64,000 bases of DNA from the NCBI GenBank assembly GCA_029262835.1, contig JAJCYQ010000003.1, positions 61,562-125,561 on the forward strand, written 5' to 3'. Of this stretch, positions 16,873 through 25,701 are shown one piece after another (within the stretch, counting starts at the first letter, position 1; each line of letters opens with the position of its first letter). The translations under genes were made by a program, and so were the position numbers. Origin of the DNA: Bacteroidota bacterium. Lineage in GTDB: Bacteria; Bacteroidota; Rhodothermia; Rhodothermales; UBA10348. The notes below the pieces were generated by a model. That model did not search any database. It saw nothing but the letters and a program-made list of their open reading frames with translations, and had not been told where the DNA came from.

Positions 16873-17000
16873 TCATATTTCCTTGACATGGGAGATTACC
16901 CTGTTTGAGCGCAGAAGTCAAGGCAGTTCGTTTTCAATAGGCGCTTTGTCATCGTAGCTTGTATTTCCAGCAGTTATCGGCAACCAATAGGGTCCATGAC
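16873..17000. promoter_or_regulatory. Divergent promoter region of the defence island
   Basis: These 128 bases separate hsdM (minus) from the PD-(D/E)XK/DUF4268 gene (plus), so both promoters must lie here or within the gene starts. On the minus strand AAGGAA at about 16880 is the ribosome-binding site of hsdM. No clear -10/-35 pair or large operator palindrome is visible. A common control of the restriction operon and the divergent gene is possible. Confidence 0.4.
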
Positions 17001-18110
17001 ATGGCACTATTCGAAATCACCCCGGTCGCATTCCGGCCTATAGGGTCTTCTTCGTTCACGGACATGAATGTCAAAGAAAGGGGAGACCTGCAGCGTCTTC
17101 TTCGATCCCAGATTGAGGTATTGGATGAAAATCTGTACGTCCTGGCCGAAGAATTCAGCGAGTGGGAGGACTCCCGCCGGAGAATTGACCTTTTGGCAAT
17201 GGATAGTGATGGTAATCTGGTAGTCATCGAGCTCAAGCGAACTGTCGACGGCGGACACATGGAACTTCAGGCCATCCGCTATGCGAGCATGGTCTCAGCA
17301 ATGACCTTCGAGCGAGCCATACGCATCCATGGAGCATTCCTGGATTCCATCGGAATTGGGAAAGACGCTGCGAAAAAGCGCATGCTCGATTTCCTGGGCT
17401 GGGACGAGCCGGACGAAGAACTATTCGCCTCTGATGTTCGAATTCTGCTCGTTTCTGAAGGGTTTGGCCGTGAGCTGACGACCGCCGTTCTCTGGCTTAG
17501 AGAACGGAGTGTTGATATTCGCTGTATCCGGATGCGTCCGTACCAGGACGGAGAGCAGCAGTTCGTTGATGTACAGCAGATTATTCCACTACCCGAGGCA
17601 AATGACTATCAGGTTCAGCTCCGGGAAAAAGGTCAGGCAGAAAGGAAGCACAAGGCAGAACGTTACGTCTTAAGGCTGAAGTTCTGGACCGGCCTCGTAG
17701 CCATGGCGAGGGAGCGGGGAACACGTCACGGAAGCATTAAGCCAGGCTCCTGGGGCTGGCTTGGTGCCTCTTCCGGGGTCAGGGGCCTTGGGCTCAACTT
17801 CAGCATTAAGCAGCACACGAGTCAGGTAGAACTGTACATTGATCGTGGCGATGAGGAGGCCAATCTATTCGTGTTTGATGAGCTGTTGGCGAAGCGAGAG
17901 CAGATTGAGATGGCTTTTGGAGGGACGCTGGATTGGCAGAGGCTGGATACCAAACGTGCGTGCCGTATTCGATCTGTTCTTGACGACGGCGGCTACCGGG
18001 ACTCCGAGTCACAGTGGCCAGGCATCCACAACGGCATGCTCAGCGCCATGACCCGATTGGAAGAGGCCATAATGCCTCATATTGACGACATTGCGAAGCA
18101 GCTGAGCTAG
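17001..18110 (+). CDS. PD-(D/E)XK nuclease-like protein with DUF4268 domain
   Basis: Starting at ATG 17001 (MALFEITPVAF) gives 369 residues. The N-terminal half has the endonuclease pattern: LAEEFSEWEDSRRRIDLLAMD with Asp63, then NLVVIELKR with Glu77 and Lys79, and LQAIRYASMVS. The C-terminal half (KFWTGLVAMAR, GLNFSIKQHTSQVELYID, DELLAKREQIEMAFG) is a DUF4268 domain. Such proteins are common near restriction systems and mobile islands and are probably defence nucleases or regulators, though their action is uncharacterised. It is divergent from the hsdM operon by 128 bases. Confidence 0.85.
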   Translation: MALFEITPVAFRPIGSSSFTDMNVKERGDLQRLLRSQIEVLDENLYVLAEEFSEWEDSRRRIDLLAMDSDGNLVVIELKRTVDGGHMELQAIRYASMVSAMTFERAIRIHGAFLDSIGIGKDAAKKRMLDFLGWDEPDEELFASDVRILLVSEGFGRELTTAVLWLRERSVDIRCIRMRPYQDGEQQFVDVQQIIPLPEANDYQVQLREKGQAERKHKAERYVLRLKFWTGLVAMARERGTRHGSIKPGSWGWLGASSGVRGLGLNFSIKQHTSQVELYIDRGDEEANLFVFDELLAKREQIEMAFGGTLDWQRLDTKRACRIRSVLDDGGYRDSESQWPGIHNGMLSAMTRLEEAIMPHIDDIAKQLS

Positions 18111-18148
18111 CCCCAGCGACGGAGGTGGAGCAGGAAACCCCAGCGATA

Positions 18149-18314
18149 CGTGAGAGGCTCACGGGAAATAGTGTTTTTTGACCGATTGAAAGGTGTGGAC
18201 GCGGTTTGCGATCCGTGATCGAGGGTTTCGGCCGCAGGCCGCTTTCCCGAGATTACGGATCGCAAACCGCCCCACTCAGCTCCCGTCGAACCAAAAAACA
18301 CTACTTCCCGCGAG
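18149..18314. repeat. Long nested palindrome between convergent genes
   Basis: A near-complete hairpin. Outer arms CTCACGGGAAATAGTG plus T6 (18158-18182) pair with 18286-18314; middle arms GCGGTTTGCGATCCGTGATC (18201-18220) pair with 18251-18270 at 19 of 20 positions; the centre contains CGGCC-gca-GGCCG. A small hairpin CGTGAG-AGG-CTCACG (18149-18163) precedes the T6 run and could terminate the plus-strand gene. The size (about 157 bp) and nested symmetry suggest a MITE-like element or a strong two-way transcription block at the island edge. Confidence 0.75.
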
Positions 18315-18321
18315 CATCCCA

Positions 18322-21300
18322 TCACCCACAACCCGACGTATTCCCACAATTCGGGCACGAATAGCACGCTCCCGCCCGGACCGTGATGCTTCCGCAGTTC
18401 GGGCACGGCGGCGCATCCTCCTGGTTGTTGAACGTCGCCGTCTCCGACTTCGTGGCCGTAGCCGCAGAGCCTGACGTCTCGCCCCCCGTATGCTTCAGGA
18501 ACAGATCCACGGTGTTTCCAACCAGCGGATCGACCGTTTCCGTCGGCTCGCCCGTTGAGAACATGTCCACCTGCTCAATATCTGCCGCCGGTTCGGCCGG
18601 CGCCTCCGGCTTCTTCGGCTCCTCGGTCGGCTGGCCGAGAAACTTCAGCGAGAGGTAGCGGAAAATGTAATCCATGATCGACTTCGCGATCGGAATCTGC
18701 CGGTTGTTCGTGAACCCGTTCGGCTCGAAGCGCATGTGCGAGAACTTGTTGCAGAGGTCCTCAAGCGGCACGTTGTACTGCAGGGCGATCGAGATCGACG
18801 TGGCGAACGCATCCATAAGACCCGAAATCGTCGAGCCCTGCTTCGCCATTGTGATGAAAATCTCGCCCGGCATGCCCGAGTCCGGGTACATACCAATGTG
18901 CAGATAGCCCTCGTGGCCCGCGATGGAGAATTTGTGCGTCATGGACGGGCGCTCATCCGGCAGGCGGCGGCGCTCGGCGCGGTGCACAATTTTCTCGACA
19001 ACGCGCTCAACGACTCGCTCCTCGACGCGCACTTCCGGCTCGGCGCCAGCCATGCCATCGCCGGACGCCGCCTCCTTCTTCTTCGTGTTGCCTCCCTCGG
19101 ACGTCGAGAGCGGCTGGCTGCGCTTCGAGTTCTCGCGGTAAATCGCGACCGCCTTCAGGCCGAGCTTCCAGCCCTGCAGGTAGGCATCGGCAATTTCTTC
19201 AACCGTTGTCGTTTCCGGCATGTTGACCGTCTTCGAAATGGCCCCGGAAATAAACGGCTGCGTGGCGGCCATCATGCGGATATGCCCCATGTGGTGGATG
19301 CTGCGCGTGCCCTTGAACGGCTTGAACGCGCAGTCAAAGACCGGCAGGTGCTCCTCTTTGAGGGCCGGCGCGCCCTCGATGGTGTCGTTTTCCTCCACAA
19401 ACGCCAGGATGTCACCGACCTCGTCAGCCGAGTAGCCGAGCCGCGTGAGCGCTTCAGGCACCGTACGATTGACGATCTTGAGCATGCCGTCGCCCTTGCC
19501 CGCGAGCAGCTTGTACTTCACAAGCGCAATGTCCGGCTCGACGCCCGTCGTATCGCAGTCCATCATGAAGCCGATCGTGCCCGTTGGCGCAAGTACTGTC
19601 GCCTGCGCGTTCCGGTAGCCGTGCTCTTCGCCGAGCGCCACCATGCGGGCTGCGCTCTCGGCCGCCGCCTCGCGCAGGTAGGCCGGGCAGCTGGCGTCGA
19701 TGTCGCCGACCGCCGCCTGGTGCATACGCATGACATCCAGGAACGGCTCCTCGTTTTCGGCATAGCCCGCGAACGTACCGATTTTGGGGTTTGATGCGAT
19801 TTCGGCGCTCCGGGCGTAGGCCTCCGAGTGCTCAATGGCCATGATGGCGCCCGCCACGGCGCGGCCCTCGTCGCTGTCATAGGGCAGACCCATGGACATG
19901 AGGAGCGCGCCGAGGTTGGCAAAGCCGAGCCCGAGCGGGCGGTAGAGGTGCGAATTGCGCGCGACGCTCGCCGACGGGTAGCCCGCGTTGTCGACCAGGA
20001 TTTCCATGGCCGTGATGAAAACGCGGCTCGCCGCGCGGAAGCGCTCGACGTCGAACGTGCCGTCTTCCTTCTGGAACTTGCGCAGGTTGAGGCTCGCCAG
20101 GTTGCATGCCGAGTTGTCCAAAAACATATATTCGCTGCATGGATTACTCGAGTTGATGGCCCCCGAGTTCTTGCACGTGTGCCAGCGCTGGATCGTGTCC
20201 TCGTACTGCATGCCCGGATCGCCGCACACGTGCGTGCCCGCGGCAATCTTTTCGAGCACTTCCGGCGCGTGCAGCTGGCCGAGCACCTGGCCGCTCTTGA
20301 CGGACTTCAGGTCGTAGTCTTCACCCCGGTCCGCCGCATCCATGAATTCATCCGTCACGCGTACCGACTGGTTCACGTTCTGGAAGGCCACGCTCCCGTA
20401 GGCCGGTCCGTTGAAGGATCCGTCGTAGCCCTCTTCAATCAGCGCCCAGGCCTTCTTTTCCTCCTCCTGCTTGGCCTCGACAAACTCCATGATGTCGGCG
20501 TGCCAGACTTTGAGCGTCTGCATGATGGCCGCGCGGCGCGTCTTGCCGCCACTCTTGATGGTGCCGCCCGTGGCATCCTGCACCTTCATGAAGCTGACCG
20601 GGCCGCTCGGCGTGCCGCCGCCCGAGAGCATTTCGCGGCTGGAGCGCAGTTTCGACCAGTCGGCGCCGACGCCCGATCCGAACTTGAAGAGCCGTGCGCT
20701 CTCGCCCATCAGCTTCCAGATGTCATCGATCGAATCATCGACTGAAATAATGAAACACGCCGACGCCTGCGGCCGCACGTAGGGGTCGACCGGGACGACA
20801 TCCTGCTTCTTCTCATCCCACCCGAAAATGGTCTTGCCGCCGGAATCCTTCACGCCGTACTCGTGGTGCAGCCCGACGTTGAACCAGACGGGGCTGTTGA
20901 ACGCGCCGTACTGGTTCGTGCAGAGCCACGTGAGTTCGTCGTAGAAGCGCTCGCCGTCCTTTTTGGTGGCGAAGTAGTGCTGCGCCGTGCCCCAGTCGGC
21001 GATGGTGCGCGTCACGCGGTGGATGAGCTGGCGCAGCGAGTCCTCGCGCCCGCCCTTGGCCGGGTCCTTGCCCGTCTGGGAGAGCTCGCCGTAGAAATAC
21101 TTGCTGGCCACGACGTTTGTCGCAAGCTGGCTCCAGGAGGTCGGAAACTCGACGTTCTTCTGCTCGAAGATGGCCTCTCCCGTGTGGTTTTTGATAATGG
21201 CATCGCGCCGCTCCCAGCTGACGCTGTCGAACGGGTTTTCGTTCTCGCGCGAGAACACGCGGTCAATCTTGAGGCCGGCAGGGGTTTTGGTAGATGCGGT

Positions 21301-21327
21301 CCGGGTGGGGGTGGTGGGTTCTGACAT
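18322..21327 (-). CDS. nrdJ: Adenosylcobalamin-dependent ribonucleoside-diphosphate reductase (class II)
   Basis: The 1001-residue protein starts at ATG 21327. It shows the class II reductase core: WLCTNQYGAFNSPVWFNVG, RPQASACFIISVDDSIDDIW, FKFGSGVGADWSKLRS, a finger-loop segment SSNPCSEYMFLDNSACNLASLN with the active-site Cys/Glu, and TVLAPTGTIGFMMDCDTTGVEPD. The C-terminus carries a linker with VEERVVERVVEKIV, a domain typical of long NrdJ proteins, and a CxxC...CxxC zinc-like tail. It makes deoxyribonucleotides with vitamin B12 as radical source, without oxygen need. Its upstream region contains repeated motifs. Confidence 0.97.
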   Translation of the reverse strand: MSEPTTPTRTASTKTPAGLKIDRVFSRENENPFDSVSWERRDAIIKNHTGEAIFEQKNVEFPTSWSQLATNVVASKYFYGELSQTGKDPAKGGREDSLRQLIHRVTRTIADWGTAQHYFATKKDGERFYDELTWLCTNQYGAFNSPVWFNVGLHHEYGVKDSGGKTIFGWDEKKQDVVPVDPYVRPQASACFIISVDDSIDDIWKLMGESARLFKFGSGVGADWSKLRSSREMLSGGGTPSGPVSFMKVQDATGGTIKSGGKTRRAAIMQTLKVWHADIMEFVEAKQEEEKKAWALIEEGYDGSFNGPAYGSVAFQNVNQSVRVTDEFMDAADRGEDYDLKSVKSGQVLGQLHAPEVLEKIAAGTHVCGDPGMQYEDTIQRWHTCKNSGAINSSNPCSEYMFLDNSACNLASLNLRKFQKEDGTFDVERFRAASRVFITAMEILVDNAGYPSASVARNSHLYRPLGLGFANLGALLMSMGLPYDSDEGRAVAGAIMAIEHSEAYARSAEIASNPKIGTFAGYAENEEPFLDVMRMHQAAVGDIDASCPAYLREAAAESAARMVALGEEHGYRNAQATVLAPTGTIGFMMDCDTTGVEPDIALVKYKLLAGKGDGMLKIVNRTVPEALTRLGYSADEVGDILAFVEENDTIEGAPALKEEHLPVFDCAFKPFKGTRSIHHMGHIRMMAATQPFISGAISKTVNMPETTTVEEIADAYLQGWKLGLKAVAIYRENSKRSQPLSTSEGGNTKKKEAASGDGMAGAEPEVRVEERVVERVVEKIVHRAERRRLPDERPSMTHKFSIAGHEGYLHIGMYPDSGMPGEIFITMAKQGSTISGLMDAFATSISIALQYNVPLEDLCNKFSHMRFEPNGFTNNRQIPIAKSIMDYIFRYLSLKFLGQPTEEPKKPEAPAEPAADIEQVDMFSTGEPTETVDPLVGNTVDLFLKHTGGETSGSAATATKSETATFNNQEDAPPCPNCGSITVRAGACYSCPNCGNTSGCG

Positions 21328-21783
21328 GGCGTATTCGTGTGCTGACAGTTCGGAATTCGGGCAAAAGAAGGCGGGTGGCGGGCTTCGCAGGGCCAGAAAA
21401 ATAACGGACTATGACCCGAGGTCATGGCCCGTTTTCAGAAAAGTGGCGAAGCGCGCAGATACCAATTAACCGGTGGGAAATCCGTTATGCAAGGCATAAT
21501 TATCCACATCTGCATTATTCAAAAAGTGGCCCGGAAAGGCGTTCACTGACCCCTTCTGTGCGGCCCTGGACGGCCCAGAAAGGGGACGCCTGGTGGATAT
21601 CCGTTATTGCTCCTGTTTCCGCAGGTTTTCAACAGGGTTTTCCACAAACGCCAATCCAATAACGGAATATCCAATACGCCAATAACGGTTATCTGAATCT
21701 GGCACCTGCTCTGGATCCCATGGCGCTTCGAGGGCGTACCACGCGGCCTATACAAAATCGACACACACCCGCCCCGACGAGTC
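21328..21783. promoter_or_regulatory. Repeat-rich control region upstream of nrdJ
   Basis: This 456-base gap between nrdJ (minus) and the gene at 21784 (plus) holds several copies of ATAACGGA or its complement: about 21401-21408, 21481-21488, 21598-21608, 21658-21666 and a variant (AATAACGGTT) at 21681-21690. It also has DnaA-box-like sequences TTATCCACA (21500-21508), TTTTCCACA (21638-21646) and a weaker TTTTCAACA (21626-21634). The clustering suggests an operator array for the reductase, possibly linked to replication as in other nrd genes. No NrdR box or cobalamin riboswitch is recognisable. Confidence 0.45.
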
Positions 21784-22188
21784 ATGGATCAGAACGAACG
21801 CAGCGCCTATCCCCATCCCGGCGACTTCAAGGTCATGCGCCCCGAGTACGAGGATTCGGAAGATGGATTCTTCACGGCTACCATCGAAATCACGCCGTTC
21901 ATTGTCCGTGGCACGAGTTCGTCGAAGCCCGGCGCCCGCCGCGCCGCGCTGTATGAGGCCGAGAAGACGTACAAGTCCTACCACCCGTCCTACCGCATCC
22001 ACAATCCCTATCCGGAAGAGTTCACCGATCTCGACGGTCAGGTCTGGAAGAAGAACTCGCCCATCATGGCCGAGAAGTTCGGTGACTACTCGTTCACCGA
22101 CGCCGACGGCGAAGAAGACTACGCCGACATCGAACAGATGCTCTCCTGGGACGTCCGCCCCGAGCTCGCCGAGGCTGAGGAGGAGTAG
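21784..22188 (+). CDS. Conserved acidic hypothetical protein
   Basis: A 134-residue, strongly acidic protein from ATG 21784. It lacks a signal peptide and membrane helices. The N-terminal half has strand-like segments (DGFFTATIEITPFIVRGTSSSKPG), followed by a Tyr- and Pro-rich middle (YKSYHPSYRIHNPYPEEF) and an acidic tail ending AEAEEE. Codon use and base composition match its neighbours, supporting a real gene. I do not recognise a family. It is divergent from nrdJ and may share its control region. Confidence 0.55.
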   Translation: MDQNERSAYPHPGDFKVMRPEYEDSEDGFFTATIEITPFIVRGTSSSKPGARRAALYEAEKTYKSYHPSYRIHNPYPEEFTDLDGQVWKKNSPIMAEKFGDYSFTDADGEEDYADIEQMLSWDVRPELAEAEEE

Positions 22189-22203
22189 GGGCTGTCGGGC
22201 GCT

Positions 22204-22232
22204 CTGACACTGTTGATACCGGTATCTGTCAG
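22204..22232. terminator. Nested palindrome between convergent genes, possible two-way terminator
   Basis: CTGACA (22204-22209) pairs with TGTCAG (22227-22232), and inside it GATACC (22215-22220) pairs with GGTATC (22221-22226). It lies just after the acidic hypothetical gene and overlaps the end of the HigA-like gene on the other strand. A short TTTG follows. Position supports termination, but the stem is short and lacks a long T-tract. Confidence 0.35.
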
Positions 22233-22447
22233 TTTGTGCTGGTCGGATCCGTAAGAACCTGCTCAAGACCATGGGCTACGTCGGATGTTATCGCGGCGTC
22301 ACCCTTGATGATGTCCCTGACCGCATCTCCCGGAATATTGATCGACCGAGCCAGTTCCTCTTGCGTGATGCCGAATTCAGCAAGCAGTTCCTTCAGTGTA
22401 TCTCCGGGTGAGGATACGCGATCTGGTTTGTATTGATTTCGTGTCAT
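22229..22447 (-). CDS. HigA-like XRE antitoxin, no toxin partner
   Basis: The 72-residue protein is a HigA/VapI-type helix-turn-helix: SPGDTLKELLAEFGITQEELARSINIPGDAVRDIIKGDAAIT. HigA antitoxins normally follow a small higB RNase gene and repress the operon. Here no HigB-like frame exists upstream (the next gene is a sensor kinase on the other strand) or downstream. An AT-rich inverted repeat directly upstream looks like its operator. The protein may be an orphan antitoxin or an ordinary regulator. It is slightly shorter than typical HigA (~95 residues), ending just after the fifth helix. Confidence 0.75.
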   Translation of the reverse strand: MTRNQYKPDRVSSPGDTLKELLAEFGITQEELARSINIPGDAVRDIIKGDAAITSDVAHGLEQVLTDPTSTN

Positions 22448-22454
22448 TCTCGTA

Positions 22455-22479
22455 AGTAATATATTTATAGTATATTACT
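22455..22479. promoter_or_regulatory. Inverted repeat upstream of the HigA-like gene, candidate operator
   Basis: AGTAATATA (22455-22463) is exactly reverse-complemented at 22471-22479 with a seven-base spacer, eight bases upstream of the ATG at 22447. The region is much more AT-rich than its surroundings and probably contains the promoter. Autoregulation by the HigA-like protein is inferred. Confidence 0.5.
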
Positions 22480-22581
22480 GGTATATCACACGGGAAGCAA
22501 TCTAAGAGGCGTGGAATTTCACCGCCTCATAACATGACTTCTGCCACGTGTCGCGCGCTGCCGGATTTCGTATCGTGGGGC

Positions 22582-25500
22582 ATGCGGATTCTGCTTCTCC
22601 TCATCCTCGTCACGACATCGCTGCCCGCCAGCGCACAACTCGTATCGTTCGAGTCCCACTCGGTCGAGGAGGGGCTGTCGCAGAGTTCGGTGTTTGCGGT
22701 CGCTGAAGATTCGTCGTCGTTCCTGTGGCTGGGCACCCAGGATGGGCTGAACCGCTGGGATGGGCACCGCTTCCAGTCGTTCCACCACGATGCCGCCGAT
22801 TCCACGTCGCTGCCTGACAGTTGGATAGCCGCGCTCGAGGTGGACAGCCGCGGCCGCCTGTTCATCGGCACCCATACGGGTGGGTTGGCCGCTCTCCTGC
22901 CCGGTGAGGAGGGCTTTCGCCGCCTGCCGGGCGCCCTGCTTCCGCACCGCGCGGTGACCGACATCGCGGAGGGCGCAGATGGCCGGCTCTGGGTGGCGAC
23001 CTACGGCGGCCTGGTGGTGTTCCACCCCGATTCGGCGCTGGCCCAGCCGCGCGGGGGGATGCCTCGAGCGGGGGCGCCGCGCCCGAGCGCGCCACGCACC
23101 ACATTCCAGGCGGGCGATGACTCCTCGTTTCCACGCGGCCGCGTCCTGTCGGTCGCTGCCCACCCAAGCGGACACATCTGGGCGGGGACCGACACGGGCG
23201 GGCTGGTGCGCATTGAGCCGGCGACCGGAAATGTGACGGCCGTGCGGGCGCCCCCCATCATTCTGACGATATGGGTCGATGCGGACCACTCGGTCTGGGT
23301 GGGCACCGGCGGCCAGGGGCTTCTTCACTACACGGCGGAGGGCGAGCTGCTGGCCCAGATCGGTCCGCCGCCCGATGCGCCGCAGCAGGCGGCCCGGATT
23401 TCAGCTGTTGGCCGCGATCATGCCGGGCGGCTCTGGGCGGGCACGGATGGCGCGGGGATGTACCTGGTCACGGAGGGCACGGGAGATGGCGAGGTTCGTG
23501 GCAGGTCGGCGGCGTTTGCGCGGCAGGTCGGGCCCGGGCCGTCGGCGCGGCATATGCGCTCGGGCACGATCACGGCCATGCACATGAACTCGGATGGGGA
23601 GTTTCGCGTGGCGACAAACGGCGGCGGTGTGAGCCGCATGCACAGATTTGACTGGTTCAGTGCGCCGGCATCGGTGCTTTCTGTGGCCGAGGTGAATGGG
23701 CGTATTTACATGGGAACGGACGGCCGGGGGCTGATTGCGGAGGACATTGAAACGGGCGTGCGCACGGCGTACCGGGCCGGGCGCGTGCTTCCACACGACC
23801 GCGTGCTGGGGCTCGCCCTGGACGGGGAGCGGGTTGCGGCGGGTTCTGGCGCGGCGCCTTCCCTCTGGATTGCTACCGGAGGGGGGCTCGCGCTCTGGCC
23901 CGTCGGCGCGCGCACGGCTCGCGTCTGGACATCCGGCGACGGCCTGCCCGACAGCCGCGTGTTTGCGACCTGGCCATCGCGCGTGCACGCGGGCGAAACG
24001 TGGGTGGGCACGTGGTCGGGGCTGGCCCGCGTGCACCCACGCCGTGGGGTAATGGAAATTATTACCTCTGGGCCGCAATCAATAGCCGGCAACCGCGTTA
24101 TCGAGGTCCGCGAAACGACCACCGGCGCGCTCTGGGTGGGGACGCTCGGTTCGGGGCTGAGCGTGCGGCGCGAAGGCCGCACCGAGGCCGAGACCCGCAC
24201 CGAGGTCGAGGCCGGCGGGCAGTCGGACGGCTCGTTCTCCTGGTTCGCCCGCAGTACAGATAACCTGTCGAGCGATATCGTGGCATCGGTCGAGGAAGAC
24301 GCCGAGGGCCGCGTCTGGGTAGGCACGGCGAGCGGCCTGGACCTGTTTGACCAGGCCGATACAGAAGATGAGGGCGCGCCGACGCCTGTTGTTTCCGGCA
24401 GCACCGTGTATGCGGTGCGCGAGGGCGCCGGGGGGCGCATCTGGATAGCCACGAACCGGGGGCTCGCGGCGCTGGGTGGACAGGCCGCGGCGGCGCGCGT
24501 GTCGTGGGACGTGACCGATGGCCTGCAGAACAACGAGTTCAACCAGGGCGCGGTATTTGAAACCGCGCGTGGAACGCTACTCTTCGGGGGCATTTCCGGC
24601 GTCACGCGCTTTCATCCGGAGGCGGTGCTTTCAGGGCGCGCGCCGCGCGTCGTGGTTACCCATATTGACGTGGGTGCGCGGCGCGCGGGCCTGCTCGCCG
24701 CCGCGACGGCCGACGACATTGAGGTGCGCGCCGGCGAGCAGGCCATCCGCGTGGGGGTTTCGGCCGCGCCGCTGTCCGGCGCTGCCCGCACGGGTATCCG
24801 CTACCGGACGCGCGAAGGCGCGGCCTGGCAAGAGCTGGCCGAAGGCGAACGCTCGTTCGTCGTGACGGGCCTTGCGGGCGGCGATCACGTGCTCGAAATA
24901 CAGGCTGGCACAGGGCCCATCCGCCGTATCGCCGTCCACGTCACGCCGCCGCTCGTGGCACGGACCTGGTTTCGGATTCTGATGGTGCTCTTTGGCATCG
25001 CGGCCGTCGCATCCATCAGCGAAATCGTGAACCGCCGGAAAATCGCTGCCGTGCGCGCCGAGCAGCGCGAGCAGCAGGAAATCCATCACCGCCTCATGGA
25101 AAGCAGCGAAATGGAGCGGCTGCGCCTTGCGCAGGAACTGCACGATGGCGCCATGCAGGATCTCTACGGCGTGCGCTACAGCCTTCCGGAGGGATCCAAC
25201 GGGGCGGGCGACAAAATCCAGACCGTGATTTCACGGCTGCGCGAAATCTGCGGCGAACTGCGCCCTTCGGTGCTCGCGCCATTCGGGCTTGAACGCGCCA
25301 TCCGGGCCTACGCCGAGGGGCTCGAAGAGCGGGCGCCGGGCCTCAGCCTGGACCTCGACCTGGCGGCCGACGGGCTGCGCATTGAGGAAAATGCCCGGCT
25401 GGCGCTCTACCGGATGGTGCAGGAGGGCGCATCGAACGTCATCAAACACGCTGGCGCGACGCGCCTCACCATCCGTCTGCGGCTCGTAGGCGCCGACGTT

Positions 25501-25701
25501 GCGCTTGACATCGAAGACGACGGTAGGGGCTTCCATGTGCCGGCATCGTTCGTGGATCTTGGGCGGCGTAACCATTTCGGGCTTATGGGTATGCGCGAGC
25601 GGGTCCTCGCATTCGGCGGCGCACTGCGCGTGGACAGCCGCCCGGGCCACGGCACGCAGATCCGGATCACCGTTCCGGGGGTTGTCGGGGCAGCGCCATG
25701 A
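22582..25701 (+). CDS. Propeller-type sensor histidine kinase (HisKA_3/NarL type)
   Basis: ATG 22582 gives a signal peptide (MRILLLLILVTTSLPASAQ) and 1039 residues; an upstream in-frame ATG at 22534 would hide it. Residues ~25-700 are two-component regulator propeller repeats (FLWLGTQDGLNRWDG, LWVATYGGLVVF, IWAGTDTGGL, VWVGTASGLDLF), then a Y_Y_Y-like immunoglobulin domain. One membrane helix lies near 792-815. The cytoplasmic part has a HisKA_3 dimerisation helix with LAQELHDGAMQD (phospho-acceptor about His854) and a HATPase_c domain (EGASNVIKHAG, DIEDDGRGF, GLMGMRERV). It probably senses an outside signal and phosphorylates the regulator encoded next, which its gene overlaps by ATGA. Confidence 0.92.
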   Translation: MRILLLLILVTTSLPASAQLVSFESHSVEEGLSQSSVFAVAEDSSSFLWLGTQDGLNRWDGHRFQSFHHDAADSTSLPDSWIAALEVDSRGRLFIGTHTGGLAALLPGEEGFRRLPGALLPHRAVTDIAEGADGRLWVATYGGLVVFHPDSALAQPRGGMPRAGAPRPSAPRTTFQAGDDSSFPRGRVLSVAAHPSGHIWAGTDTGGLVRIEPATGNVTAVRAPPIILTIWVDADHSVWVGTGGQGLLHYTAEGELLAQIGPPPDAPQQAARISAVGRDHAGRLWAGTDGAGMYLVTEGTGDGEVRGRSAAFARQVGPGPSARHMRSGTITAMHMNSDGEFRVATNGGGVSRMHRFDWFSAPASVLSVAEVNGRIYMGTDGRGLIAEDIETGVRTAYRAGRVLPHDRVLGLALDGERVAAGSGAAPSLWIATGGGLALWPVGARTARVWTSGDGLPDSRVFATWPSRVHAGETWVGTWSGLARVHPRRGVMEIITSGPQSIAGNRVIEVRETTTGALWVGTLGSGLSVRREGRTEAETRTEVEAGGQSDGSFSWFARSTDNLSSDIVASVEEDAEGRVWVGTASGLDLFDQADTEDEGAPTPVVSGSTVYAVREGAGGRIWIATNRGLAALGGQAAAARVSWDVTDGLQNNEFNQGAVFETARGTLLFGGISGVTRFHPEAVLSGRAPRVVVTHIDVGARRAGLLAAATADDIEVRAGEQAIRVGVSAAPLSGAARTGIRYRTREGAAWQELAEGERSFVVTGLAGGDHVLEIQAGTGPIRRIAVHVTPPLVARTWFRILMVLFGIAAVASISEIVNRRKIAAVRAEQREQQEIHHRLMESSEMERLRLAQELHDGAMQDLYGVRYSLPEGSNGAGDKIQTVISRLREICGELRPSVLAPFGLERAIRAYAEGLEERAPGLSLDLDLAADGLRIEENARLALYRMVQEGASNVIKHAGATRLTIRLRLVGADVALDIEDDGRGFHVPASFVDLGRRNHFGLMGMRERVLAFGGALRVDSRPGHGTQIRITVPGVVGAAP

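Noticed and set aside
18736..19794. Long plus-strand open frames opposite nrdJ (also 19828-20745)
   Set aside because: They are antisense shadows of a GC-rich gene with a complete class II reductase on the minus strand. Their sequence is Arg/His/Ala-rich with no family match.
21328..21783. Replication origin or cobalamin riboswitch upstream of nrdJ
   Set aside because: DnaA-like boxes are few, and no dnaA, dnaN or AT-rich unwinding element is near. No B12-box or riboswitch fold could be recognised.
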